Counted from the stretch's first letter, positions 25,168 to 33,738 are shown. The stretch: 64,000 bases of DNA from Rhizobium oryzihabitans (GCF_010669145.1 NZ_CP048635.1:1137001-1201000); one strand, 5' to 3'. The notes: generated from the sequence alone by a model not told the origin. Numbers and translations are program-made.

Positions 25168-26328
25168 TCAGGCCGTAAACAGGAGCAGCCCAAAGATTGC
25201 AAACAGCATCAGATGCAGCAGCCCCTGCACCGCAGATGTCCGCCGGCCAAGATATGTCAGGGTCGTCAGCGCGATGGTCAGCGCAAAGAGGATGGTTTCC
25301 GTGGGCGAAATTCCGAAGATCACCATTTTGCCGGACAGGAGGCCGACCGTTAGAACCGCCGGCACGGTCAGCCCGACAGTCGAGACGAATGCCCCAAGGC
25401 ACAGGTTGATTGCCCGTTGCGTCTCGTTTTTCAGCGCAGCCTTCACGGCCGTGATCGATTCCGGCGTGAAGACGATGATCGCGATGAGCACGCCGCCAAC
25501 CGCAACGGGAGCACCGGCCCGGGCGACGCCAAAATCGATGACGATGGCAAGGTCGTGCGCGAGCAGCACGATCGGTAACATCAACCCGATCAGCATCGCC
25601 GAGTGAACGATGTTCTTTTTGCGGGCTCCGCCACCCGTCGCAATATCGGCCTCTGGGGCCGGGCGAGCAATTGGCTCCGCCAGCCGGATCGACATCCGTC
25701 CCGGCGCGGGCTGCATGAAATGGCTGCGGTAACGGCCCATCTGAAGCACGAGGAAACCGCCGTAGACAATCACGGTTACGACCGAAACTACAATGGCCTG
25801 GAGAGCGGTGAACGTGCCATCGGCAGCCGGCAGCGTATTCGGAACCAGAAGCGCGACACCGGCCAATACGACCGTCATTGCGATGAAGGAGACGGCACCC
25901 GGCGCATTATATTCCTGCTCGCCATACCGTATCGCGCCCGCAAGCAGGCAGATACCCGTCACGAGGTTGAGGATGATCATCATCACGGCGAATATGGAAT
26001 CTCTTCCGATCGTCGGGGCCTCGTTTGGCCCGAGCATCACGGCGGCAATCAGGATCACCTCGATTGCAACGATCGACAGGGTGAGAATGAGCGTTCCGTA
26101 GGGTTCGCCCAACTGATGGGCCAGTTCATCGGCTTCTTTCACAACCCCGAAAGCCGCCATCAGAATGGTGGCGAAGAGAACGAGAAAGCAGGATATTGCA
26201 ACTGTCGGGGTCATATCCGGCGAAAGCCACGACGTCCCGGCGGACTGAAAAACCACGACGACCAGCCAAGCCACGACGAGTTTGGGCCAGGCGCCCCGGA
26301 TAAATGATGGAGATTTTGTATCTGACAT
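25168..26328 (-). CDS. chaA: Calcium/cation:proton antiporter (ChaA-like)
   Basis: 386 residues with about 11 membrane helices in two homologous halves. The CaCA exchanger motifs carry the transport glutamates: EADELAHQLGEPYGTLILTLSIVAIE near residue 63 and FTPESITAVKAALKNETQRAINLCLGA near 286. A charged central loop (about 205-235) separates the halves. I chose ATG 26328 because GAGG sits 7-8 nt upstream, right after riboswitch C; an ATG at 26343 touches the hairpin and has no site. E. coli ChaA exports Ca2+, Na+ and K+. With a guanidine-II-type leader, guanidinium export is an attractive hypothesis. Confidence 0.9.
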   Translation of the reverse strand: MSDTKSPSFIRGAWPKLVVAWLVVVVFQSAGTSWLSPDMTPTVAISCFLVLFATILMAAFGVVKEADELAHQLGEPYGTLILTLSIVAIEVILIAAVMLGPNEAPTIGRDSIFAVMMIILNLVTGICLLAGAIRYGEQEYNAPGAVSFIAMTVVLAGVALLVPNTLPAADGTFTALQAIVVSVVTVIVYGGFLVLQMGRYRSHFMQPAPGRMSIRLAEPIARPAPEADIATGGGARKKNIVHSAMLIGLMLPIVLLAHDLAIVIDFGVARAGAPVAVGGVLIAIIVFTPESITAVKAALKNETQRAINLCLGAFVSTVGLTVPAVLTVGLLSGKMVIFGISPTETILFALTIALTTLTYLGRRTSAVQGLLHLMLFAIFGLLLFTA

Positions 26329-26345
26329 TGCAGGCGACCTCATCT

Positions 26346-26387
26346 GGGGTCGTCCCCGGCAATCTGTCGCATTCGGGTCGTCCCGAA
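26346..26387 (-). ncRNA. Guanidine-II (mini-ykkC) riboswitch-like element C (chaA leader)
   Basis: Minus strand: hairpin 1 UUCGGG-ACGA-CCCGAA (26372-26387), a 14-nt linker, hairpin 2 GGGG-ACGA-CCCC (26346-26357). The chaA ribosome site (GAGG) follows almost immediately and the ATG is 17 nt beyond hairpin 2. This suggests translational control, with ligand-bound kissing hairpins freeing the ribosome site. Confidence 0.88.
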
Positions 26388-26498
26388 CGAAGCTTCGTCA
26401 AGCAGTTGCGGCTAGCGATATCATGACAGGGTTCTTGAAGGCAATGGTGCTGGAATGCCTACCTTGAAGATCTGTGCCGCTGATGATAGCACACTTCC

Positions 26499-26542
26499 GT
26501 GCAGGACGACCTGCGCCATCCGGATCAAGAGGGGACGGCCCC
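26499..26542 (+). ncRNA. Guanidine-II (mini-ykkC) riboswitch-like element D
   Basis: Plus strand: hairpin 1 GCAGG-ACGA-CCUGC (26501-26514, extendable by G-U and G-C pairs to 26499-26516), a 14-nt linker, hairpin 2 GGGG-ACGG-CCCC (26531-26542). It is divergent from element C (111 bp apart) and points at the leader ORF and mnhF. Stem sequence differs from A-C while the ACGR loops are kept: covariation within one window. Confidence 0.87.
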
Positions 26543-26570
26543 GTGTGTAGAGAACACGAGGAGCAAAGCC

Positions 26571-26630
26571 ATGATCCCTTGCAATTACCCTGAGCAGATT
26601 TGTCTTTTTTCTCCCGCGCGACCGCATTGA
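26571..26630 (+). CDS. Putative 19-residue leader peptide before mnhF-like gene
   Basis: ATG 26571 has an excellent ACGAGGAG site 7 nt upstream and lies 28 nt after riboswitch D. The frame reads MIPCNYPEQICLFSPARPH and stops at 26630, 3 bp before a GTG and 12 bp before the ATG of the mnhF-like gene, whose own site is weak. Translational coupling is likely. No homologue recognised. Confidence 0.5.
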   Translation: MIPCNYPEQICLFSPARPH

Positions 26631-26642
26631 GCGGTGCCGGCG

Positions 26643-26927
26643 ATGTTGAGTTCGGATATCATTTACTGGTCGACCACCTTTGCGCAGGGAATGCTTCTAC
26701 TTTCCATGGCGCTCGTCACATATCGCCTGATCAAGGGGCCACGGGCGCAGGATCGCGTCATGGCTGTCGACACGATCTACAATCTGGCAATATTGCAGGC
26801 CTTGGTGCTGGCGATCAAAACCGGAAACGCCCTCTATCTCCCCTTTATTCTCATCCTTGCAATTCTCGGCTTCGTTTCGACAGTCGCGCTCGCAAAGTTT
26901 CTGATGCGAGGGGAAGTGATCGAGTGA
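26643..26927 (+). CDS. Orphan monovalent cation/H+ antiporter subunit F (MnhF/PhaF-like)
   Basis: 94 residues with three membrane helices (about 8-25, 36-55, 62-83). Signature stretches are SMALVTYRLIKGPRAQDRVMAVDTIYNLA and GFVSTVALAKFL. MnhF/PhaF is normally one of six or seven subunits of Mrp-type Na+(K+)/H+ antiporters, but no other Mrp gene is present here. Start is ATG 26643 or GTG 26634. Riboswitch D plus a leader ORF precede it, so it belongs to the same putative guanidine-responsive set as chaA and the atpB paralogue. Confidence 0.85.
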   Translation: MLSSDIIYWSTTFAQGMLLLSMALVTYRLIKGPRAQDRVMAVDTIYNLAILQALVLAIKTGNALYLPFILILAILGFVSTVALAKFLMRGEVIE

Positions 26928-27001
26928 TGAGGCAGTAGACGGTTTCAGCTCAAGATCGACAAGTCGCTGGAAGAATTGGTCAAATTGCCGGCGCGGAAAA
27001 T

Positions 27002-27039
27002 GTAGCGATGCAAAATCCCTGTCGATTTCGCATCGCTAC
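27002..27039. repeat. Inverted repeat GTAGCGATGC / GCATCGCTAC
   Basis: Perfect 10-bp arms with an 18-bp spacer lie between the convergent mnhF-like and FAD-monooxygenase genes. It could act as a terminator-like hairpin for either side, although no strong T-run follows. Confidence 0.45.
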
Positions 27040-27068
27040 GCAATGCCAGTTCCTGCTTCAGCTGAACG

Positions 27069-28604
27069 TCAAATTTCACCGAACCATCGGGCCGCTACCT
27101 CCGCGATTTCCGCCTCGTCAGGAATGGACTCCGTGGCCCAGGCGACGATGCCGTCGGGTCGCACCAGAACAGCGCTCAATCCCAACCGGTCTTCGACATC
27201 GCCTGCGACATAGGCGATCCGTCCATTCCAGCGATGCGCCAGCGCTTCAAGGGATGCGTCCGAGGCAAAGTTCAAAAGCAGACCGCTTCCTTCCCTCAGA
27301 AGTTCTCCGGTCCTCCTCCCGTCTGCCAGTTTGAAATCAGGAACGCTGCGGCCGACAAGCGGATGTTCGCCGCCAAGCTCATAGCGGATGGAAACGCCCC
27401 ATACGCGTTCGGCGAAGTATGTCGCGCCATCACGGGTCTCGATGAGATCGCGAATGATGGCTGCGAGCGCCCGAGTACTCCGGCTTGGGCGCATGAGTGC
27501 AACCTGGGCACGCGACCAGTCAAGGATCTGTGCGCCCAATGGGTGCCGTTCGCTCGTATAGCTGTCCAGCAATCCGTCCGGTGCATCGCCACGGATCGTC
27601 GCTGCAAGCTTCCAGCCGAGATTGATCGCATCGCCCAGCCCGAGATTGAGCCCCTGCCCACCGAGCGGAGAGTGGATATGCGCGGCATCGCCCGCCAGCA
27701 ATACACGGCCTCTCCGATAGGTCGTGGCCTGATAGGCGCGGTCCGTCCAGGTGGTTGCGATGTGAAGGCTTGAGACTGTGACGTCGGTGCCGGAAACATG
27801 CCGCAGCACGGCCTGCACATGCTCACGCGTGATCGGCTGGGTTCGGTGAAACCGGCCGCCATCAAAATCGACCATCGCGATGGTTCCGGGTTTTTGATAG
27901 GTGTACATGCCGGTCGGCGTGTAGTGGCGGCCGGAAGTGAGTTTTTCCGCATCCGCCATGTCGACCTCGACGGAATAGCCCGTGAATTCGGGATCGGTGC
28001 CAACGAAATCGAAACCGCCAGCCTTGCGCACGGTGCTGCGGCCGCCATCGCAGCCAACGAGCCACCGCCCATGAAATGTCTCGCCGCCGGCGCGAATGGT
28101 CAAGGCCTCCTCCGACTGCTCGAAGCCCTCAACACCGGCGCCACGCCTGATCTCGGCTCCCATTGCGGTTGCTCGTTTTTCCAGAACGGCTTCGATTTCT
28201 TCCATGCTGGAAGCCAGGGTGACGGGTGTCGAATCCGCAAGGCGATAGGCCCATTTCGAAATGTCGATATTGTCGTGGAAGAACTGAATGCCGGCGAAGT
28301 GGCCGCCCGGCCGGCGCTGCTGATGCATCCAGTGTGCGGCCGATTGGCCGGTGCTCGATTGCTCTTTCGCGCGCTGCCGTTCGGTAAGCTCATCCAGCAG
28401 GCCGCGCCGGTCAAAGCTTTCGATCGTGGGTGCGGAAAGACCGCGCATGCCGAAGGGAAGTTGCTTTAGCGGCGAGTAAGGGTCCGACCCCTGCTCCAGC
28501 ACCAGCACCGAGAGGTTTGCGAGACACAGCTCGCAGGCGAGAAACAGGCCGACCGGACCGGCACCGGCAATGACAACATCGTAAGTCTCTGGGGTATTTG
28601 ACAT
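27069..28604 (-). CDS. FAD-dependent aromatic-ring monooxygenase (PheA/TfdB family)
   Basis: 511 residues. An N-terminal FAD GxGxxG motif (YDVVIAGAGPVGLFLACEL, residues 8-26), a WLVGCDGGRSTVRK DG motif near 173, and a GRVLLAGDAAHIHSPLGGQGLNLGLGDAINL GD motif near 290. A thioredoxin-like C-terminal domain follows (about 400-511). It hydroxylates phenolic or polyketide-type aromatics using NAD(P)H and O2; substrate unknown. I start at ATG 28604 with AAGAGCAG upstream; an in-frame ATG at 28715 adds an unrelated-looking extension. Confidence 0.9.
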   Translation of the reverse strand: MSNTPETYDVVIAGAGPVGLFLACELCLANLSVLVLEQGSDPYSPLKQLPFGMRGLSAPTIESFDRRGLLDELTERQRAKEQSSTGQSAAHWMHQQRRPGGHFAGIQFFHDNIDISKWAYRLADSTPVTLASSMEEIEAVLEKRATAMGAEIRRGAGVEGFEQSEEALTIRAGGETFHGRWLVGCDGGRSTVRKAGGFDFVGTDPEFTGYSVEVDMADAEKLTSGRHYTPTGMYTYQKPGTIAMVDFDGGRFHRTQPITREHVQAVLRHVSGTDVTVSSLHIATTWTDRAYQATTYRRGRVLLAGDAAHIHSPLGGQGLNLGLGDAINLGWKLAATIRGDAPDGLLDSYTSERHPLGAQILDWSRAQVALMRPSRSTRALAAIIRDLIETRDGATYFAERVWGVSIRYELGGEHPLVGRSVPDFKLADGRRTGELLREGSGLLLNFASDASLEALAHRWNGRIAYVAGDVEDRLGLSAVLVRPDGIVAWATESIPDEAEIAEVAARWFGEI

Positions 28605-28859
28605 GAACTGCTCTTTTGGGTCGTTCGACCGGAGCGGCTCGTCGTTTTTGAGAACCACACGGACGAACAATTTGACGCCTGAACAGCGTCGTTGTTCGTC
28701 GTGGGACTCATGCACGGAGCATGGACAGAGCTTTCGTTTCCGAAAGGACTTGGGCTAGACCACACCAAGTCGTGCCTTTTTCGACGCTTTTCTATAGCGC
28801 CGCAGCGATCGCCCGGCAAGTCAAATCCGGTTTCCCGGCAGTTCGGCAATTCTCATTGC

Positions 28860-29714
28860 TCACAATGTCGGCCGATGCTCCCGGAAAGCGGCGGCGAGCG
28901 TGCGCAGCGCCTCGCGGGATCTGCTGTCGGTCAGGGTCGAGAACATGATGATCTCGGTGGAAGGCAGCGCCGGCAGGCCGAAACGCTGGCTGACCTCGAC
29001 AGTGCCGGGCGGCGCCAGACGGCAGGAAAAAGCAGAAATGGCGAGACCGGCCGAAACGGCCGCGGTCACCATCGAGGAGGTGCCGCCAAGAAAGACTTCC
29101 GTCCAGGCGATGGCGGCGGAGTCGAGCGCGCGGGCGGCGATGTCGCGCACGCCGCAGGCGGGCGAAAGTGCCGCCAGACGCAACGGCTCGCCCTGACGAT
29201 GCTCGAACTGCGGGGCTGCGAACCAGCCGAAATGCTCTGGCCCGAGTACTTCGCCATCCCGCCTGTCATCCTCGCGCCGGATGATCGCGGCGTCGATCTC
29301 GCCGCGGTCGAAGGCATCCAGCAGCGTGCGGGAATTGTCCATCCGCACCTCAATCGTCAGTCCGGGATCATGCGCGTTGAGCCGCGCCAGCAGCGTTGGC
29401 ACTTCCGGGCCGGCAACATGGGCGGAGATGCCAAGGCCAAAGCGTCGGCGCGTGGAAAAAAGCCCGGCCATGGCGCGATCATGCGCGGCGAGGAATTCGC
29501 GCGCGGGTGCGAGAAATACGGCGCCCTGCGCAGACAGCCTCACCGAGCGCGGTGTCCGTTCGAGGAGCCGCTGGCCGAGCCGGTCTTCAAGCCGCTTCAG
29601 CCTGACACTGATGGCGCCCTGTGTGGTTCCGAGCGTTTCGGCCGCACGGGTGAAGCTCTGCAGATCGGCGATGGTGACGAAAGCCTGGACGGCATCCACA
29701 TCCAGCGTGGTCAT
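28860..29714 (-). CDS. LysR family transcriptional regulator
   Basis: 284 residues from ATG 29714 (MTTLDVDAVQAF). Helix-turn-helix at about 7-60 (QSFTRAAETLGTTQGAISVRLKRLEDRLG), then an effector domain (GLGISAHVAGPEVP onward). An upstream in-frame start would extend into the divergent promoter region. Its 165-bp intergenic region with the MFS efflux gene is the expected LysR control region, so that transporter is the probable target. Confidence 0.9.
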   Translation of the reverse strand: MTTLDVDAVQAFVTIADLQSFTRAAETLGTTQGAISVRLKRLEDRLGQRLLERTPRSVRLSAQGAVFLAPAREFLAAHDRAMAGLFSTRRRFGLGISAHVAGPEVPTLLARLNAHDPGLTIEVRMDNSRTLLDAFDRGEIDAAIIRREDDRRDGEVLGPEHFGWFAAPQFEHRQGEPLRLAALSPACGVRDIAARALDSAAIAWTEVFLGGTSSMVTAAVSAGLAISAFSCRLAPPGTVEVSQRFGLPALPSTEIIMFSTLTDSRSREALRTLAAAFREHRPTL

Positions 29715-29879
29715 GGCAATGATCCAAATTTGTTGTCTCTGAAATATCCAATCATCCAATTCAGTTATGGTCAAGCTTTCACTAGTTTGCCTTCGACATT
29801 GCAACATATCGACCGCAGCGAGCGCACCCCGTCATGCCCGGATTTACCGCCGCGGTCTGAACCACGAAAGGCTGAAGAA

Positions 29880-31400
29880 GTGACCCTTGCCGTTACCGCC
29901 CCAACCGCCAGCAGAAGCGCGCTTGCGCTTGCTGCCGTCTGTCTTTCCGCGCTGATGTTCGGACTGGAAATCTCCAGCGTGCCGGCAATCCTGCCGACGC
30001 TCGAACAGGTTCTGCATGCGGATTTCCGGCAGCTTCAGTGGATCATGAACGCCTATACGATCGGCGTGACGATGGTGCTGATGGCAACCGGCGCGCTGGC
30101 CGACCGCTTCGGCCGCAAACGGGTCTTCATCGGAAGCATCGTTGCTTTCTCGCTTTCCTCACTCGCCTGCGGAATGACGGAAAGTGTGGCGGTGCTGATT
30201 GGCGCGCGCTTTCTTCAGGGCTTAAGCGGCGGGGCGATGCTGGTGTGCCAGATCGCCATCCTGTCCCATCAATTCCGCACGGCGCGCGAGCGTGGCATGG
30301 CGTTTGGCTGGTGGGGCATTGTTTCCGGCGTGGGGCTGGGCTTCGGCCCGATCATCGGCGGCGCCATTGTTGCCCTGTGGAGCTGGGAATGGGTCTTCCT
30401 CGTTCACGTGGCGCTCGGCATCGTCACATTGCTGCTTGCCATGGGCGGTGTGAAGGAATCGCACGACCCGGAGGCGACACGCCTTGATCTTGCGGGCATT
30501 GCGACGCTCTCTGCTGCCGTGTTCTGCCTCGCCTTTTTCATCACCCAGGGACCGGAACTCGGATTTGCCAGCCCAGGGGCGCTTTTGATCCTTGGTGTTG
30601 CGGCTGCGAGTTTCATCGCCTTTGTCATCGTCGAAAAGCTCACGCCAAGGCCGATGTTCGATTTCTCCGTGTTTCGCATCCGGCCTTTTTCCGGCGCGAT
30701 CATCGGCTCAGCGGCGATGAACATCAGTTTCTGGCCGTTCATGATTTATCTGCCGATCTGGTTTCAGGCGGGTCTAGGGTATGACAGTGTCACCGCCGGT
30801 CTCGGTCTGCTCGCCTATACGCTGCCCGCACTGGTCGTGCCGCCGCTGGCGGAGCGCCTGTCGTTGCGTTATCAACCCCGCCTTGTCGTCCCGGCCGGGC
30901 TGTTCACCATCGGTCTCGGTTTCATGCTGATGAAGCTCGGCAGCGATGCCGCAAATGCGAGCTGGCTGACCATGTTGCCCGGCTGCATTCTGTCCGGTGT
31001 CGGGCTTGGCCTTACCAACACGCCGGTGACCAACACGACCACGGGTGCGGTCCCCGCTGCCCGTTCCGGCATGGCCTCCGGCATCGACATGAGCGCCAGA
31101 ATGATCTCGCTTGCCATCAACATCCCGATCATGGGTTTTATTCTGGTCGAGGGTGTCTGGTCTTCGCTTCAGGCGAATTTGCCGTCCGGCATGGATGCTT
31201 ACGACCTGCGTTCGCTCGCGGAGAAGATTGCGGCGGGAACAGCGGGATCGTCGGCAGAACATGTTTCTGACGTGCTCGTCCATCAGGCGCTGGCCGACGG
31301 TTTCGGTCTGGTCATGCTCTATGCCGGCATCAGTGTCTGGCTGCTGGCTGCTCTCAGCTTCGTGGTTTTCGGCCCGGCGCGAAAGCCTGTCCACGTTTAG
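29880..31400 (+). CDS. MFS drug:H+ antiporter, DHA2 (EmrB/QacA)-like
   Basis: 506 residues from GTG 29880, preceded by GAAAGGCTGAAGAA; the frame is open upstream but antisense to the LysR gene. About 13-14 membrane helices. Motif A ADRFGRKRVFIGS lies between helices 2 and 3 (near residue 75) and motif C GIVSGVGLGFGPIIGG in helix 5 (near 145), both typical of drug exporters. Divergent from the LysR regulator that probably controls it. Substrate unknown. Confidence 0.9.
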   Translation: MTLAVTAPTASRSALALAAVCLSALMFGLEISSVPAILPTLEQVLHADFRQLQWIMNAYTIGVTMVLMATGALADRFGRKRVFIGSIVAFSLSSLACGMTESVAVLIGARFLQGLSGGAMLVCQIAILSHQFRTARERGMAFGWWGIVSGVGLGFGPIIGGAIVALWSWEWVFLVHVALGIVTLLLAMGGVKESHDPEATRLDLAGIATLSAAVFCLAFFITQGPELGFASPGALLILGVAAASFIAFVIVEKLTPRPMFDFSVFRIRPFSGAIIGSAAMNISFWPFMIYLPIWFQAGLGYDSVTAGLGLLAYTLPALVVPPLAERLSLRYQPRLVVPAGLFTIGLGFMLMKLGSDAANASWLTMLPGCILSGVGLGLTNTPVTNTTTGAVPAARSGMASGIDMSARMISLAINIPIMGFILVEGVWSSLQANLPSGMDAYDLRSLAEKIAAGTAGSSAEHVSDVLVHQALADGFGLVMLYAGISVWLLAALSFVVFGPARKPVHV

Positions 31401-31491
31401 GGGGGTGATCGGGCACGATACGTCAGGCGTTTTCAAAACCTGCAATTCTGCTTCGGGCCCGGCGGCCAGACTATTGTGGGAATATGATATC

Positions 31492-31535
31492 GCACACACC
31501 CGTTCCGGTTCCTTTTGGACCTCACGGGTGTGTGC
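31492..31535. terminator. Hairpin between convergent MFS and copper-operon ends
   Basis: A 12-bp perfect inverted repeat (gcacacacccgt/acgggtgtgtgc, 20-nt loop) lies 90 bp after the MFS stop and 15 bp after the CusF-like gene on the other strand. Probably a two-way terminator, although no long T-run is seen. Confidence 0.55.
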
Positions 31536-31549
31536 AGGCTGTGGAGGCT

Positions 31550-31834
31550 TTATTTCACCTGGGCGACGACCAGCTTGCCGTCCGCACGTTCGGCGACGAA
31601 CTCAATGTTCGCGCCTTCCTTGAGCTTGGCGAGCAGGGCATCGTCCTTGACGCGGAACACCATCGTCATGGCCGGCATGTCGAGGTTCTTCAGTTCCTCA
31701 TGGATGATGGTGACTTTCTTGGCGGCGGCGTCGAGCTTCTTCACCGTGCCCTTGGTGAACTCCTGTGCAAATGCGCCGAAGGGAGCGGCAAGCAGGAACG
31801 CTGCTGCAACGGAGATTCTAACGATTGTCTTCAT
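31550..31834 (-). CDS. CusF-like periplasmic copper-binding protein
   Basis: 94 residues with a Sec signal peptide ending near FGAFAQ (residue 24), then a small OB-fold. The copper-site pattern is VTIIHEELKNLDMPAMTMVF, giving one His and two or three Met ligands spaced as in CusF (minus its tryptophan). It would bind Cu(I)/Ag(I) in the periplasm and hand it to export proteins. Last gene of the six-gene minus-strand copper operon, 24 bp after the cupredoxin gene. Confidence 0.9.
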   Translation of the reverse strand: MKTIVRISVAAAFLLAAPFGAFAQEFTKGTVKKLDAAAKKVTIIHEELKNLDMPAMTMVFRVKDDALLAKLKEGANIEFVAERADGKLVVAQVK

Positions 31835-31858
31835 GGTCAGATTCCTTTGGTGAATGGG

Positions 31859-32335
31859 TTACTTTGCCGAAACTTTGAGATCGCCGCGCATGCCGGCCTC
31901 GTAATGCCCGGGCTTCAGGCAGGCGAATTCGAACATGCCGTCATTGGTGAACTTCCAGATGATTTCGCCGCTTTCGCCCGGTGCGAGGCTGATCGCGTTC
32001 GGATTGTCGTGTTCCATCTCCGGGGCCTTTTCCATGGCGGCCTTGTGCTCCAGATTGGCGCTCTGTTCATCGAGAATGAATTCATGATCGAGCTCGCCGA
32101 CATTCTTCACGGCAAAACGCACGGTCTTGCCCTTCTTGAATTCGAACTTGGCGGGGGTGAACAGCATCTTGCCGTCAGGTGTTTCCTTCATCGTCACCTG
32201 TATGGTCTGCGTTACCTTGGATTTGTCACCGGGTTCGCCGATCGCCATCGCTTCGTGGCCACCGCCGTGGGTGCCGGAGGCGAAGGCGGGCGTGGCAAGA
32301 GCGGTGAGAAGCAGTGCAAGTTTCAGTCTGGTCAT
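31859..32335 (-). CDS. Periplasmic cupredoxin-family copper protein
   Basis: 158 residues: a signal peptide to about residue 19 (ATPAFASG), a His-rich segment (GTHGGGHEAM), then a plastocyanin/azurin-like beta-barrel. Type-1 copper ligands are visible as His in GELDHEFI and Cys-x4-His-x4-Met in FACLKPGHYEAGM near the C-terminus. A probable periplasmic copper carrier or electron partner for the multicopper oxidase encoded just upstream in the operon. Confidence 0.9.
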   Translation of the reverse strand: MTRLKLALLLTALATPAFASGTHGGGHEAMAIGEPGDKSKVTQTIQVTMKETPDGKMLFTPAKFEFKKGKTVRFAVKNVGELDHEFILDEQSANLEHKAAMEKAPEMEHDNPNAISLAPGESGEIIWKFTNDGMFEFACLKPGHYEAGMRGDLKVSAK

Positions 32336-32374
32336 TGCTTGGTTTCCTTGGTTTTGTGGGGGTGGTCTGCACGA

Positions 32375-33724
32375 TCAGCCGTGTTTCATCGGTTTCGGCG
32401 TGATCTGTGTTTTGGGATCATTGGTCTTTTCGGTCGCCGGCACGTCGCCGGTCCATTCCCAGGCCTGGGTTCCGGGCGGGTTTTCGTACCAGCCGGGATC
32501 TGAGTAATCGCTGGCGGAGATGCCTTCGCGGACCTTCACCACGGAGAACATGCCGCCCATCTCGATTGGGCCATGCGGACCCCAGCCGGTCATCATGGGA
32601 ACGGTGTTCTCAGGGATTTCCATTTCCATGGCGCCCATATCGGCCATGCCGGCGGTACCCATCGGCATATATTCCGGCCGGACCTTGCGGATCTTTTCGG
32701 TGACGGTTTTCTTGTCGACGCCGATGAAGGTCGGGACGTCATGCCCCATGGCGTTCATCGTATGATGCGACTTGTGGCAATGGATCGCCCAGTCGCCGAC
32801 ATATTTGGCGTCGAATTCATAGGCCCGCATCGCGCCGACGGGGATGTCGATGCTCACTTCCGGCCACCGCGCCTCGGGCCTCACCCAGCCGCCATCGGTG
32901 CAGGTCACCTCAAAATCGTAGCCATGCATGTGGATCGGATGGTTTGTCATGGTCAGGTTGCCGACGCGCACGCGCACCCGGTCGTCCTTGGAAACCACCA
33001 GCGGATCGATGCCCGGAAACACCCGGCTGTTCCATGACCACAGATTGAAATCCGTCATCGTCATGATTTTCGGCACATAGGAGCCGGGGTTGATGTCATA
33101 GGCGTTGATCAGGAACACGAAGTCGCGATCAACCGGCATGAATGTCGGATCCTTCGGATGGATGACGAAGAAGCCCATCATGCCCATCGCCATCTGGACC
33201 ATTTCGTCCGAATGCGGGTGGTACATGAAGGTACCCGATTTCACGAGATCGAACTCGTAAACGAAGGTCTTGCCGACGGGGATATGCGGCTGTGACAGGC
33301 CGCCGACGCCGTCCATGCCTGATGGCAGGATCATGCCGTGCCAGTGGATCGTCGTATGTTCCGGCAGCTTGTTGGTCACGAAAATGCGCACCCGGTCGCC
33401 TTCGACGGCCTCGATGGTCGGGCCGGGAGACTGGCCGTTATAGCCCCAGAGGCGGGCGGTCATGCCCTCCGCCATTTCGCGTTCCACCGGCTCGGCGACA
33501 AGGTGGAATTCCTTGACGCCGTTGTTCATCCGGAAGGGCAGGGTCCAGCCATTGAGGGTGACGACCGGGTTGTAATCGGGACCGGTGGTTGGCTTGACCG
33601 GCGCCTGGGTCGCCGCCGTTTCCATCACGGCCGCTTCCGGCAGGCTGCTATTCGATGTCTTTGCCCAGGCCGCCGTGGAGACCATTGCGGCGCCGACACC
33701 CAGAAAGTTTCTTCTATTGAACAT
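32375..33724 (-). CDS. Multicopper oxidase (CopA/CueO-like)
   Basis: 449 residues starting MFNRRNFLG at ATG 33724 (AAAGGA upstream); a TTG at 33742 is less likely. An RR-containing, Tat-like signal peptide is present. Copper motifs run in order: TTIHWHGMI and FMYHPHSDEM (types 2/3), NHPIHMHGYDF and WAIHCHKSHHTMNAMG (type 1 Cys plus His). The C-terminus is Met-rich (MPMGTAGMADMGAMEMEIP), which often binds Cu(I). Oxidises Cu(I) in the periplasm for tolerance. It starts 15 bp after the TolC-like gene ends. Confidence 0.92.
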   Translation of the reverse strand: MFNRRNFLGVGAAMVSTAAWAKTSNSSLPEAAVMETAATQAPVKPTTGPDYNPVVTLNGWTLPFRMNNGVKEFHLVAEPVEREMAEGMTARLWGYNGQSPGPTIEAVEGDRVRIFVTNKLPEHTTIHWHGMILPSGMDGVGGLSQPHIPVGKTFVYEFDLVKSGTFMYHPHSDEMVQMAMGMMGFFVIHPKDPTFMPVDRDFVFLINAYDINPGSYVPKIMTMTDFNLWSWNSRVFPGIDPLVVSKDDRVRVRVGNLTMTNHPIHMHGYDFEVTCTDGGWVRPEARWPEVSIDIPVGAMRAYEFDAKYVGDWAIHCHKSHHTMNAMGHDVPTFIGVDKKTVTEKIRKVRPEYMPMGTAGMADMGAMEMEIPENTVPMMTGWGPHGPIEMGGMFSVVKVREGISASDYSDPGWYENPPGTQAWEWTGDVPATEKTNDPKTQITPKPMKHG

Positions 33725-33738
33725 GGCCGTTTCCTTTC

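Noticed and set aside
24843..26542. Sodium/lithium (DUF1646/nhaA-type) riboswitches as explanation for the paired hairpins
   Set aside because: The ion-transport genes made this attractive, but the tandem ACGR-looped hairpins match the guanidine-II architecture much better.
28692..29879. Long N-terminal extension of the EmrB-like transporter frame
   Set aside because: It is antisense to the LysR gene and the sequence is non-membrane, His/Arg-rich; the GTG at 29880 is the sensible start.
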